48,068 nucleotides of DNA from Mailhella sp. (GCA_029258655.1 JARHYD010000083.1:1-48068), one strand, 5' to 3'. Shown: positions 9,758 through 20,247, counted from the first letter of the stretch. A program made the numbers and translations. The notes: generated from the letters alone by a model not told the origin.

Positions 9758-12700
9758 TTACTTTTCTGTTAATGAAAGTAATATATTTTTTGCTTTTCTA
9801 ATAATTTGTGCATTAGTATCATCTTTTTGCACAAAACTTTTAAGTTGAATTTCTAAACTAGCTGGTGGATAAAGTTTTGCAATATCCTTATTTTTTTGAA
9901 TAAATTTAATAAGTGATTCAGCTTCAACTTTACGCTGTCCGTCCATAAAACTTACCTTAACTCTGTCAAGATAAATATCTGCCTTATACACACCTATTTG
10001 TTTCATATCATATTTAAAATCTAATACTTCAATAAATGTTTCTAAGGCTTGTGGAATTTGCCCGTATTTATCACGAAGTTCCATTTCAATATTATTTCTT
10101 GTTGTACTATCATAAGCACAAGAAAGCATTTTATAATATTTCAAGCGTTCCTTACCATCTTCAATATATGATTCAGGAATAAATGCAGGCAAACCAAGAT
10201 TAATTTCAATATCTTGACTTCTTAAAGCTTCTCCTTCTCCTTTTGCTTTTGCAACAGCCTCCTCAAGCATTTCTAAATACATATCTAAACCAACACGAGC
10301 CATGTGTCCAGATTGTGCTTCCCCTAAAATATTTCCTGCACCACGTAAACGTAAATCTTCCATTGCAACTTGAAAACCCGCTCCAAGATAATCCATATCC
10401 AAAATTATACGCATTCTTTCTTCTGCAATTTCCGTCATGTGACTAACATCATTAACAACAAAATATGCATACGCTTGTTTATCAGAACGACCTACACGAC
10501 CACGTAATTGATATAATTGTCCTAATCCAAAAAGTTGTGCTTGATCAACAATAAGTGTATTAGCACGTGGAAAATCAAGTCCAGATTCAACAATAGAGGT
10601 ACAAACAAGAACATCAAGTTCCCCATGCCAAAATTTATGCATAGTATCTTCAAGTTCTTTTTCACCCATTTGACCATGAGCCATACCAACACGTGCAGTT
10701 GGTACTAACTCTCGAACATAACGAGCAACTTCTGCCAAACCATTCACTCTATTATAAACCCAAAAAACTTGTCCTTCCCTTTCTAATTCACGCTCCACAA
10801 CTTGTCGCAACATATTTTTATCTTTATCAATTAAATGTGTTGCCACAGGTTTTCTTTCAACTGGAGCTGTTTCTATAACGGAAAGCTCACGAATACCAGA
10901 CATAGAAAGTTGTAACGTTCTTGGAATAGGTGTTGCTGTTAAGGTTAGTGCATCAACATTTTTACGTATTTCTTTAAGACGTTCTTTGTGCCGAACGCCA
11001 AAACGTTGCTCTTCATCTAAAATTAATAAACCAAGATTAGGTAATTCCACATCTTTAGACAAGAGCCTATGTGTGCCAATTAAAATATCTATTTGTCCTT
11101 TACTTGCTAAATTTAATACTTCTTTTTGTTTTGATTTTGTTACAAAACGGCTTAATAAGCCTACATTAATCGGAAATCCTGCTAAACGAGAACGAAAAAC
11201 TTGATAATGTTGTTCTGCTAATACAGTGGTAGGACAAAGCAAAGCAACTTGTCTGCCATCACAAGCAGCACGAAAAGCAGCACGTAAAGCAACTTCTGTT
11301 TTTCCAAATCCAACATCTCCACAAACAAGTCTATCCATAGGAACAGGTTTTTCCATATCTGCTAAAACATCTTGAATAGCTTTTGCTTGATCTGGGGTTT
11401 CTTCAAAACCAAAGGTTGCTTCAAATTCTCTATACAATTCACCAATAGGACTATAACTAAAGCCCTTTGCAACTTTTCGCCAAGCATACATTTGTACAAG
11501 ATCTTCAGCTATTTTTTCAATAGCTTTTTTTGCTTTTTCCTTACTACTTACCCAAGCTTGGCTTCCTAATCTATCAAGAACAGGACTTACTCCTTCCGTT
11601 GTTTTAAAACGTTGGATAATAGAAAGCCTATCCACTGGCATATAGAGTTTTGCATTATTGGCATATTCTAAAAGAAGGTAATCATTTTCTACCCCACCAA
11701 CTTGCATACGATGTAAACCACCAAAACGCCCAATACCATAATCTCTATGGACTAATAAATCACCCGTTTGCAACTCATCATAACTATCAAGCCCTTTAAA
11801 AGCTTTTGTTGCAACCCTTTTAACTTGCCCTGCTCGTGGCTGTAAAACATCTTCGGATAAAACAAGAATATTTTCCCATAATAAATCAATGCCATAATGA
11901 ATATTAGCAATAAGAGCAAACAAACCTTTACTTTTAGAATCATAACGCAAATGAGGAAATAAACCATCTTGTTCTGCTAATTTAAGAAATTTTTGTCTTC
12001 CTCGTTCAGAAGAAAACGTTAATAAAACTTGATCTTTTTCCTTTGCAAATTTTCGTAACCCAAGTACAAGTTGTTGCCAAGGTCTTTCATTATTTTCTGT
12101 ATCAGTAAATAATTCTTCAAAATTAAAATATTGCTTTTCTGCTAAATCATAACCTTGAATTTCAATCCCCATTCTAAGAGGTTCAATAGTTGTATGTAAT
12201 TGATTTTCCAACATTTGCAAAATAGAAGAACTAGAACGAAAAGATAAATGATCAACTTGATCAAAGCCTGTATCTTTTCTATCTTCTTCTAATGCTTCAT
12301 GCCATGCATTTTCAGCTTCTTCAAGATAATCTTTTAAATCAATTTTATTAGGTAAAAACCATAATGCATTTTTAGGCAACCAATCTTCTATGGAACTTGC
12401 TTTTTCATAAATATTACCTGGCAATAAACGATAATCACTTTGTTCTACTGCACGAATTAAATTTGCTTGTCGAAACTCCGTTAATTTTCCTTGTTGAAAA
12501 AGATTAGCAAGTCTTTTGTTTATATGCTCGCGTGATTTTTCATCTTGTGCAATAGGTAAAACAGGTAATAAACAAACCTCTTGTGTTTGTCCCACAGAAC
12601 GTTGAGTTGAAGGATCAAAAAAACGCATTTCATCAATAGTATCCCCAAAAAAATCAAGACGTATAGGTTTATCATAGCCTGCGGGAAAAATATCCACAAT

Positions 12701-13246
12701 ATCCCCACGCCTTGCTATATCTCCCGGACGAGAAATCATAGAAACCCGTTGATACCCCCAATCTACCATTTGTTCTATTAAAATTTCAGGAGCCATATCA
12801 TCATGCAATTTTAAAAATAATTCATGGTGACTAAAAAAATCTTTTTCAGGAAGATAAGGTATTAAATTATCAACAGTCAAAATTAATGCTTTTGCAAAAC
12901 CATGCCCTAATGCATACATTGTTGACAATCGATCCGCCCAACCTTCACGATTTAAGGAACGTCTATTAAAAGAAGAAAGGCATAAAAAGGGTGTTTCATA
13001 ATAAAGAGGAATATTTTTTTCACCTGTTTTCCCCTTTTCTTTACCAACTGATAACTCTGCGATAAATAAGGATAAATACGATTTTAAAGTAATTAATTCA
13101 TCACGATTTTTTACAAGAGCAACAACATATTTATTTTCATTAATTGCTTCTGCCATAAGCTTTGCAATGCTTGCAAAACCTGATTTATAAATACTTTTTA
13201 CAGAATTTTCAAAAAGAGAAAAAATAATTTCAGAAGATTTATTCAT
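9758..13246 (-). CDS. mfd: Transcription-repair coupling factor Mfd
   Basis: Full-length helicase with RLVCGDVGFGKTEVALRAAF, LILDEEQRFGVRHKERLK, LTATPIPRTLQLSMSG and LYQLRGRVGRSDKQAYAYF. Start placed at MNKSSEIIF. Confidence 0.97.
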   Translation of the reverse strand: MNKSSEIIFSLFENSVKSIYKSGFASIAKLMAEAINENKYVVALVKNRDELITLKSYLSLFIAELSVGKEKGKTGEKNIPLYYETPFLCLSSFNRRSLNREGWADRLSTMYALGHGFAKALILTVDNLIPYLPEKDFFSHHELFLKLHDDMAPEILIEQMVDWGYQRVSMISRPGDIARRGDIVDIFPAGYDKPIRLDFFGDTIDEMRFFDPSTQRSVGQTQEVCLLPVLPIAQDEKSREHINKRLANLFQQGKLTEFRQANLIRAVEQSDYRLLPGNIYEKASSIEDWLPKNALWFLPNKIDLKDYLEEAENAWHEALEEDRKDTGFDQVDHLSFRSSSSILQMLENQLHTTIEPLRMGIEIQGYDLAEKQYFNFEELFTDTENNERPWQQLVLGLRKFAKEKDQVLLTFSSERGRQKFLKLAEQDGLFPHLRYDSKSKGLFALIANIHYGIDLLWENILVLSEDVLQPRAGQVKRVATKAFKGLDSYDELQTGDLLVHRDYGIGRFGGLHRMQVGGVENDYLLLEYANNAKLYMPVDRLSIIQRFKTTEGVSPVLDRLGSQAWVSSKEKAKKAIEKIAEDLVQMYAWRKVAKGFSYSPIGELYREFEATFGFEETPDQAKAIQDVLADMEKPVPMDRLVCGDVGFGKTEVALRAAFRAACDGRQVALLCPTTVLAEQHYQVFRSRLAGFPINVGLLSRFVTKSKQKEVLNLASKGQIDILIGTHRLLSKDVELPNLGLLILDEEQRFGVRHKERLKEIRKNVDALTLTATPIPRTLQLSMSGIRELSVIETAPVERKPVATHLIDKDKNMLRQVVERELEREGQVFWVYNRVNGLAEVARYVRELVPTARVGMAHGQMGEKELEDTMHKFWHGELDVLVCTSIVESGLDFPRANTLIVDQAQLFGLGQLYQLRGRVGRSDKQAYAYFVVNDVSHMTEIAEERMRIILDMDYLGAGFQVAMEDLRLRGAGNILGEAQSGHMARVGLDMYLEMLEEAVAKAKGEGEALRSQDIEINLGLPAFIPESYIEDGKERLKYYKMLSCAYDSTTRNNIEMELRDKYGQIPQALETFIEVLDFKYDMKQIGVYKADIYLDRVKVSFMDGQRKVEAESLIKFIQKNKDIAKLYPPASLEIQLKSFVQKDDTNAQIIRKAKNILLSLTEK

Positions 13247-13421
13247 ATATGATTTCCTCAAACGTTACTTGTATATCAATAACTTATTTTATTTTCAAGA
13301 AATTAAATCAAGAAAAAAACAAAAAGTAATAATTCACAAAACAAATACCTATTTACAAATTTATTTTTATAGTTTAGAAAATAGCAGTTTAAAATTTCTA
13401 TCAAAAAAAAAGGACAAGTGT

Positions 13422-14507
13422 ATGTTACAAACACCTCTTTATGAATGGCACAAAGCTCATAATGCCAAAACAGCTCCTTTTGCTGGTTGGGATATGCCTA
13501 TTCAATACGAAGAAGGCATTTTAGCAGAGCATGCCCACACCCGCAAAAGTGCTTCTATCTTTGATATTTGCCACATGGCACAATTTATTGTAAAAGGTGA
13601 TAATGCTTTTGAATTACTAAAAAAAGCTGTTAGTCACAATTTAGATACTTTAGCTATTGGTAAATGCCGTTATGGATTTTTACTTACCGAGCAAGGCACT
13701 GTTATTGATGATTTAATAGTTTATCATCTTGCAACTAATCATTTTTTACTTGTTGTAAATGCAGGTTGTGCTGAAAAAGATTTTGCAACATTAGAAAAAA
13801 GACTTGGTAGTAATTTAATTGAAAACATTTCTCCTAAATCAGGAAAAATAGATTTACAAGGTCCAAAATCTTTAGAAGTTCTTGAAAAAATAACAAAGAA
13901 AAATTTCCACGATCTTAAATATTTTTCCTTTGAATATATTGATTATAAAGGATACCAACTCTTAGTGAGCCGTACTGGTTATACTGGCGAACTTGGTTAT
14001 GAACTTTATTGCCCAAAAGAACTTATCCTCACACTTTGGGAAGATTTACTTAGTGATGAAAATGTAAAACCTGCTGGTCTTGGTGCTAGAGATACCTTAC
14101 GCCTTGAATGTGGGCTTGCTCTTTATGGACATGAGCTTGACGAAAATCACACTGTTGCAGAAGCAAATTTAAGTGCTATGCTTACTTCTACTGCTGATTA
14201 TGTAGGAAAAGAATTAGCAAATCAAATTACTAATGATATTCTTATTCCTTTAAAACTTGATGGTCGCCGTACTGTTAGAAATGGTGATAGAGTTATTAAA
14301 GAAAATGGCAGTGATGAAGTTATTGGAACAATTACCAGTGGTTCTTTTGCTCCTTCTTTAGGTTATGCCATTGCTTTTGCATACGTTAAAAAAGAATTTG
14401 CAGATCAAAATGATTTTATTATAAAAGCTGGCAGAAGCGAATTATTAGCACAAAAAACAACAGCACCTTTTTATACTCAAGGTACTGCAAGAATTAAACT
14501 TTCATAA
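13422..14507 (+). CDS. gcvT: Glycine cleavage system aminomethyltransferase (T protein)
   Basis: MLQTPLYEWHKAHNAKTAPFAGWDMPIQYEEGILAEH and VSRTGYTGELGYELYCP. Start at the ATG at 13422. Confidence 0.95.
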   Translation: MLQTPLYEWHKAHNAKTAPFAGWDMPIQYEEGILAEHAHTRKSASIFDICHMAQFIVKGDNAFELLKKAVSHNLDTLAIGKCRYGFLLTEQGTVIDDLIVYHLATNHFLLVVNAGCAEKDFATLEKRLGSNLIENISPKSGKIDLQGPKSLEVLEKITKKNFHDLKYFSFEYIDYKGYQLLVSRTGYTGELGYELYCPKELILTLWEDLLSDENVKPAGLGARDTLRLECGLALYGHELDENHTVAEANLSAMLTSTADYVGKELANQITNDILIPLKLDGRRTVRNGDRVIKENGSDEVIGTITSGSFAPSLGYAIAFAYVKKEFADQNDFIIKAGRSELLAQKTTAPFYTQGTARIKLS

Positions 14508-14519
14508 TGGGAGAAAACA

Positions 14520-14894
14520 ATGAATAATCCAGAAAATCTCTTATACGCAGAAAGCCATGAATGGCTTAAAGTTGAAGGCAATGAAGGCATAATTGGTATT
14601 ACTGATTTTGCACAAGATTCACTTGGTGATATTACCTTTGTAGATCTTCCTCAAATTGGTGATAGCTTTACAAAAGGTCAAGAAATGGGTGTTATTGAAT
14701 CAGTAAAAGCCGCAAGTGATATTTATATGCCTTGTGATTGTAAAGTAATTGCTGTTAATGATGCTGTTATTAATAATCCTGAAATTGTTAATAAAGATCC
14801 TTATGGTAATGGTTGGCTTCTTCGTATCAGTATTGAAGGGACAACTGACGGGCTTTTATCTGCAAACGATTACGCAACTAAATGCACTCACTAA
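14520..14894 (+). CDS. gcvH: Glycine cleavage system H protein
   Basis: GDITFVDLPQIGDSFTKGQEMGVIESVKAASDIYMP, including the lipoyl-lysine motif ESVKA. Confidence 0.97.
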   Translation: MNNPENLLYAESHEWLKVEGNEGIIGITDFAQDSLGDITFVDLPQIGDSFTKGQEMGVIESVKAASDIYMPCDCKVIAVNDAVINNPEIVNKDPYGNGWLLRISIEGTTDGLLSANDYATKCTH

Positions 14895-14898
14895 TATT

Positions 14899-14924
14899 AA
14901 ACTTCCCATTATGGGAAGTTTTTT
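14899..14924 (+). terminator. Terminator-like hairpin between gcvH and gcvPA
   Basis: AAACTTCCC-ATTAT-GGGAAGTTT followed by T-run, inside the same-strand gcv cluster. Confidence 0.7.
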
Positions 14925-14945
14925 AATTTTGAAAAAGGATACAAT

Positions 14946-16277
14946 ATGCCTTATATTCCACATACAGAACAAGAACTGCAAGAAATGCTCCAAGTTATTG
15001 GGGTAAATTCCCTTGATGATCTTTTTGCAGACATTGAAACTGATATGCGTCCAAAATCCTTCAATCTTCCTGAAGGAAAAAGCGAATCAGAACTTACTGC
15101 CTATTTTGAAAATATGGCAAATAAAAATAAAATTGATTTTATCAATTTCTTAGGTGCAGGTTATTATAATCACTATATTCCAAAAGCAGTTGATGCTCTT
15201 GCTTTACGTGGAGAATATTTAACCTCCTATACCCCTTATCAACCAGAAGTTTCACAAGGTACTCTTCAATCTATCTATGAATACCAAACAGCTGTTTGCC
15301 GTTTATTAGATATGGATTGCACCAATGCTTCACTTTTTGATATTGGACACGCTCTTTTTGAAGCAGGTATGATGGCTGCCCGCCAAACAAGAAAAAATAC
15401 TTGGATTATTGATGAAGCTATCAATCCTATTTGGCGTAAAATGCTTGCTACATATAGTGCAAATCAAAATATTAATATTATCACAATACCTCATAAAAAC
15501 GGTATGTCTGATAAAGACGCTCTGATTAAAGCCATTGATGATTCTTGTGCTGCTGTAATGGTACAAAATCCAAACTTCTTTGGTGCTATTGATGATTTCA
15601 CCGAAGTTTTCAATGCAGCAAAAGCTCATAAAGCATTAGGTGTTATTTCTGTTTACCCTGTTATGCAGTCTATTCTCAAAACACCAGGTGAAATGGGAGC
15701 AGATATCGCAGTAGCAGAAGGACAAAGTCTTGGTATGCCTCTTGCATTTGGTGGCCCATATCTTGGTATTATTGCTTGCAAACAAGATTTAGTACGTCAA
15801 ATTCCTGGTCGTATTGTAGGTAAAACAAACGATCTAAATGGAAAAGAAGGTTTCGTGCTTACATTACAAGCACGTGAACAACATATCCGCCGTGCAAAAG
15901 CAACTTCCAATATTTGTTCTAATCAAGGACTTTGTGCATTAAAAAGTATTATACACATGGCACTTTTAGGACCAGAAGGTCTTATTAGAACGGCTGAAAC
16001 TTCCATGTATTTAGCACGAGTTTTAGCTGATAAACTTACCAAACTTTCTGGTGTAACTCTTTTAAATAATGCTCCTTTTGGTAATGAATTTGCAATAAAA
16101 CTTCCCAAAAATGCAGAAGAAATTATTGCAAAAATGGCTGAACATAATTTCCTTGCTGGTTTTCCTGTGGGACAATATTATTCTAATATGGAAAATGTAC
16201 TTCTTATTTCTTGCACAGAAAAAAATACAGAAGAACAAATTGATAATCTTATTAGCACACTCGGAGGTATTCTATGA
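14946..16277 (+). CDS. gcvPA: Glycine dehydrogenase (decarboxylating) subunit 1
   Basis: MPYIPHTEQELQEMLQVIGV; FINFLGAGYYNHYIPKAVDAL; TSYTPYQPEVSQGTLQSIYEYQT. Confidence 0.96.
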   Translation: MPYIPHTEQELQEMLQVIGVNSLDDLFADIETDMRPKSFNLPEGKSESELTAYFENMANKNKIDFINFLGAGYYNHYIPKAVDALALRGEYLTSYTPYQPEVSQGTLQSIYEYQTAVCRLLDMDCTNASLFDIGHALFEAGMMAARQTRKNTWIIDEAINPIWRKMLATYSANQNINIITIPHKNGMSDKDALIKAIDDSCAAVMVQNPNFFGAIDDFTEVFNAAKAHKALGVISVYPVMQSILKTPGEMGADIAVAEGQSLGMPLAFGGPYLGIIACKQDLVRQIPGRIVGKTNDLNGKEGFVLTLQAREQHIRRAKATSNICSNQGLCALKSIIHMALLGPEGLIRTAETSMYLARVLADKLTKLSGVTLLNNAPFGNEFAIKLPKNAEEIIAKMAEHNFLAGFPVGQYYSNMENVLLISCTEKNTEEQIDNLISTLGGIL

Positions 16278-17710
16278 AAACCCTTTTTGACAAATCAGTA
16301 AAAGGGCGAGTAGGAGTTATTCCAGCAATGCCTCAAAAACGTGCTGAAGAAATGCTTCCTCAAAACCTTTTACGAACCAAAAAACCAAACTTACCAGAAC
16401 TTTCTGAACTTGATGTTATCCGCCATTTTACCCAAAATTCTCATAAGAATTTTTCTGTTGACGGAAATTTCTATCCTCTTGGCTCTTGCACTATGAAATA
16501 TAATGCAAAAGTGCTTGAACATATTGCCTCATTACCCGGTTTTACCCAAGTTCACCCTTTTATTCCTCAAATTAAAGGTGGCGAAAAATATACACAAGGT
16601 GCTTTGCAAGCTGTTTACGAAACAGAACAATTACTTTGTGAAATCAATGGAATGAAAGCCTTTACCACACAACCAATGTCTGGTGCAAATGGTGAATTTA
16701 CTGGAGTTATGCTCATTGCTGCATACCATAAAGATAAAGGCAACAAAAAAACAAAAATTGTTGTTCCAGATTCTTCTCATGGCACAAACCCAGCTTCTGC
16801 TATGATGGCAGGTTATGATGTTATTAATATTGAGTCCAAAGACGGTATGGTCGATCCCGATGCTTTAGAAGCTGCTCTTACAGATGATGTTGCAGCTCTT
16901 ATGATGACTTGCCCAAATACACTTGGTCTTTTTGAAAAACATCTTCCTAAAATTGTAGAAAAACTTCGCAAAATTGATGCCCTTCTCTATTACGATGGAG
17001 CAAATCTTAACGCTATTATGGGTAAAATGCGTGTTGGCGATGTGGGCTTTGATGTTGTTCATTTAAATTTACATAAAACAATGGGTACACCTCATGGCGG
17101 CGGTGGTCCTGGTTCTGGTTGCGTTGGTGTAAGTGAACGCTTAGAACCTTATTTACCAGTTGGACGTGTTGTAAAAAACACAGATGGAACTTTCAAACTT
17201 AGTTTTGAGTTCCCAAAATCTATTGGTTACATTGCACCATTTTTAGGAAACTTTTCTGTTTTCCTTAAAGCTCTTGCATATATTAATCGCTTAGGCAAAC
17301 AAGGTATTCCAAGAGCAGCAGAATATGCCGTTCTTAATGCAAACTATTTACGTAAAAAAATGGAAAAATTCCTTATTGTTCCATATAATCGCGTTTGTAT
17401 GCATGAATTTGTATCTTCACCTCCAGAAGGTATGAAAGCACTTGATCTTGCAAAAGCATTACTCGAACATGGTATTCACGCTCCTACTATTTATTTCCCA
17501 CTCATTGTGCATGAATGCCTTATGTTTGAACCAACCGAAACAGAAAGCAAAGAAACCCTTGATCATTTAGTTGCTCTTATGGAAGAATTTGTAGCAGAAG
17601 GAAATAAAAATCCTGATTATCTCCATGAAATGCCACTTTCTACGCCTGTTCGCCGTTTAGACGAAACACAAGCAGCAAGAAAAATGATCCTCAAACAAGA
17701 AGAAAATTAA
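16274..17710 (+). CDS. gcvPB: Glycine dehydrogenase (decarboxylating) subunit 2
   Basis: PLGSCTMKYNAKV; PDSSHGTNPASAMMAGYDV; VHLNLHKTMGTPHGGGGPGSG (PLP lysine). 4-nt overlap with gcvPA. Confidence 0.97.
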   Translation: MKTLFDKSVKGRVGVIPAMPQKRAEEMLPQNLLRTKKPNLPELSELDVIRHFTQNSHKNFSVDGNFYPLGSCTMKYNAKVLEHIASLPGFTQVHPFIPQIKGGEKYTQGALQAVYETEQLLCEINGMKAFTTQPMSGANGEFTGVMLIAAYHKDKGNKKTKIVVPDSSHGTNPASAMMAGYDVINIESKDGMVDPDALEAALTDDVAALMMTCPNTLGLFEKHLPKIVEKLRKIDALLYYDGANLNAIMGKMRVGDVGFDVVHLNLHKTMGTPHGGGGPGSGCVGVSERLEPYLPVGRVVKNTDGTFKLSFEFPKSIGYIAPFLGNFSVFLKALAYINRLGKQGIPRAAEYAVLNANYLRKKMEKFLIVPYNRVCMHEFVSSPPEGMKALDLAKALLEHGIHAPTIYFPLIVHECLMFEPTETESKETLDHLVALMEEFVAEGNKNPDYLHEMPLSTPVRRLDETQAARKMILKQEEN

Positions 17711-17730
17711 ACTTCCATAACTAAAATTAA

Positions 17731-17755
17731 AAGCCCTCTTATGAGGGCTTTTTTA
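17731..17755 (+). terminator. Intrinsic terminator of the gcv operon
   Basis: AAGCCCTC-TTAT-GAGGGCTT then TTTT. Confidence 0.9.
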
Positions 17756-17821
17756 TTATAAATTCAGTATAATAACTATATTTGTTAAACAAAATCTTAC
17801 TAAAAATAACAATCAAGAGCC

Positions 17822-17932
17822 TGAGGCATTTTTCCAAATTAATTATTTTATTTTTTCTTTGGGGGAAATGATTTCCCCCAAACCCCCTCAATCAAGTAAA
17901 TTTATTAAAATATGTTTCAATAAATTTGCTTA
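17822..17932 (-). repeat. Class A modular palindromic repeat, short form
   Basis: TTTGGGGGAAATGATTTCCCCCAAA (17858-17882) + ACCCCCTCAATC + GTAAATTTATTAAAATATGTTTCAATAAATTTGC. The reverse complement aligns with copies at 23013 and 36990. Confidence 0.85.
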
Positions 17933-18025
17933 GTTTAAGGCATATTGAAAAGTTTCATTCAAATTTCAATATAAAATATTATTCTTAGCTTAATAATTCA
18001 ACGGTTATATAATTTTTTAAATCTT

Positions 18026-18080
18026 CTTAACTACTTCACGGCTCTTGGAATAAACTTCCAAGAGCCGTGAAGTAATTAAG
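18026..18080. repeat. Long hairpin (25-bp arms, one mismatch, 5-nt loop)
   Basis: CTTAACTACTTCACGGCTCTTGGAA-TAAAC-TTCCAAGAGCCGTGAAGTAATTAAG. May terminate the minus-strand TDT gene, but there is no clear adjacent T-run. Confidence 0.8.
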
Positions 18081-18108
18081 AATAAAAATCATTTTCTCTA
18101 AAAAATTT

Positions 18109-19140
18109 TTAACATTTGCTAAAACATTCTAAACATTCATCATCAAAGCATTCATTATCCATATTAGCAGCGTGTCTTGCAACAACAATAGCTTTCCATG
18201 CTCGAACATAATATATAATAAAACTTGTTACAACATAAACACAAACAAGACTTGCAATAACCATTTCAATAACACCAATTAAATGAACTTCTGCACTATA
18301 TTGTACTAATAAAGGGTACTGTGCTAACACATCAGCAACTTTCATTAAACATGCAGCACCAACAGCCATAGGAAATGTATATGCAGCAAAAGCTGGACTA
18401 AAAGGTAAGCGTAATAATTTAAAAAAAGCAATATAAACAATAACAGTCATTAAAATTGCAATACCAAACAATATACTGCAAAGCAATAAAGAAGGATTAC
18501 TTTCCAAGCTTAAATATGCCATTAAAGATAAACTTGCAGGAGCAGCTAATATGGCTATTGTTGGTTTAAAATTATCGTTAATTTCTTCGGCAAAAATAAG
18601 ACGATAAACCATAATAGGTAAGATAACAGCATAATTAATTAAACCAAACATAAAAATTGCATACGCAAATCCATGATAAATTCCATGTGGTACAGTTACC
18701 GCTGCAACCCCTATACCTACAAAAGGAACAAACCAACTAGGAACCATTTGTTGAAGATTAAAATCTTTTGCTCTATGATAAACAAAACTAAGCATTAATG
18801 TTATATGAAGAAAAACAGCAAAAAGCCAAACAAATTCAGCAGCTATTTGACTAGCAAAACTAATAGTTTTTGTTTGAAGCATAAGAGCCATAGAAATTGT
18901 AGGTAAAATACTACCTACAACAGGGTGTTCCATATCATTTTTAAATATTTGAGGATGTAAAATATATTTTCCTAAAAGAATAACAACTAAGATCATAGAA
19001 AGTATAGCACTAAAAAATTGTACTATATTATCAAGGGATAAAGTTTTTTCAAGTCCAATACCTAAACTTGCAATACCTAAAGCAAGCCCTGCTAAAGGAG
19101 TAGGTACAGCGTAAAAGAAACGTTTAATTTTTTTATGCAT
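18109..19140 (-). CDS. TDT-family (TehA/SLAC1-like) transporter
   Basis: About 10 TM segments beginning YAVPTPLAGLALGIASLG, as in TDT transporters. Cys-rich C-tail NECFDDECLECFSKC. Start at MHKKIKRFF with RBS GAGG. Confidence 0.75.
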   Translation of the reverse strand: MHKKIKRFFYAVPTPLAGLALGIASLGIGLEKTLSLDNIVQFFSAILSMILVVILLGKYILHPQIFKNDMEHPVVGSILPTISMALMLQTKTISFASQIAAEFVWLFAVFLHITLMLSFVYHRAKDFNLQQMVPSWFVPFVGIGVAAVTVPHGIYHGFAYAIFMFGLINYAVILPIMVYRLIFAEEINDNFKPTIAILAAPASLSLMAYLSLESNPSLLLCSILFGIAILMTVIVYIAFFKLLRLPFSPAFAAYTFPMAVGAACLMKVADVLAQYPLLVQYSAEVHLIGVIEMVIASLVCVYVVTSFIIYYVRAWKAIVVARHAANMDNECFDDECLECFSKC

Positions 19141-19214
19141 GATTTCACCTCGTAAATGTGTTGCCAATATGCCAAAAAAGAAGTATTAAGTATATTCAAA
19201 TAAATTAAATATTA

Positions 19215-19233
19215 TGTTTAATAAAATTAAACA
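19215..19233. promoter_or_regulatory. Candidate LysR-type operator in a divergent promoter region
   Basis: Perfect inverted repeat TGTTTAAT-AAA-ATTAAACA between the divergent TDT and LysR genes. Confidence 0.4.
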
Positions 19234-19368
19234 AAAATACTATTTTTAATAGATTTCAAACAATAAGATAATAAAGCTAATACAATTTCTTCTTTTTATA
19301 ATAGTATATTGATTTTACAATTATAAAAATAAAACAATAAAAACTAGTAAGACACTTATAAGAAAAAA

Positions 19369-20247
19369 ATGAATATTACATTAAAACAACTTGAAGTTTT
19401 TTTATCAGTTGCAAAACATGAAAACCTTACAAAAGCATCTGAAGAACTTTATATAACAAAAGGTGCAGTTTCTCAAGCATTACAAGAACTTGAAAAACAA
19501 TTAAATATACAATTATTTGATAGAGTTCATCCTAATATTCGTTTAAATCATGAAGGCAAGCGATTACGGCCTTTGGCAGATGAAATTTTACGACGTATGA
19601 AAGAAGTAACTAATCTTTTTAATAAAGAAAAAGAACATTTTCTTAAAATTGGAGTTAGTAAAACTATTGGTACACACATCTTGCCAAGATTATTTGCGAA
19701 TTTTCAAGATAATTTTCATTGGCTACCTAAAGCTTATATTGCAAATACTACGGAATTATTAGAATTACTTGAAACATTCACCGTAGACGCTATCCTTCTT
19801 GAAGGATACAGTAATCACCCTGAAATTAATATTGAACCTTGGTTAGACGATGAAATGGCTGTTTTCTCCCATAAAAATCACCCTTTAGCAGATGGAAAAA
19901 TACATAAAATAGAAGAACTAAAAAAAGAAAATTGGATTTTACGAGAACCAAATTCTGGAACTAGAGAATTTTTTGAACAAAGTTTAGGACAGCTTATTTA
20001 TCCTTATGAAGTAACCCAAACACTTGATACTCCTGAATCTGTGCTTGGTATGGTAGAACAAGGATTAGGTATAACATTTATTTCAAAACTTATTGCAGAA
20101 CTTCCCAAAAATGAAGATCGCTTTGGGATTATTCATTTAGATCAAAAATTTAACAGAACATTATCTATATGTTATCATAAGAAAAAATACCATTCACAAA
20201 GTATGGATCAATTTCTTAATTTTTGTCGTGTATGGCAATTAACATAA
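19369..20247 (+). CDS. LysR-family transcriptional regulator
   Basis: MNITLKQLEVFLSVAKHENLTKASEELYITKGAVSQALQELEKQLNIQLFDR is a LysR winged HTH. Confidence 0.95.
   Translation: MNITLKQLEVFLSVAKHENLTKASEELYITKGAVSQALQELEKQLNIQLFDRVHPNIRLNHEGKRLRPLADEILRRMKEVTNLFNKEKEHFLKIGVSKTIGTHILPRLFANFQDNFHWLPKAYIANTTELLELLETFTVDAILLEGYSNHPEINIEPWLDDEMAVFSHKNHPLADGKIHKIEELKKENWILREPNSGTREFFEQSLGQLIYPYEVTQTLDTPESVLGMVEQGLGITFISKLIAELPKNEDRFGIIHLDQKFNRTLSICYHKKKYHSQSMDQFLNFCRVWQLT

Noticed and set aside
13262-13421. Possible glycine riboswitch in the gcvT leader
   Set aside because: I found no recognisable tandem glycine aptamer motifs; the leader is simply AT-rich. An Infernal search would be decisive.
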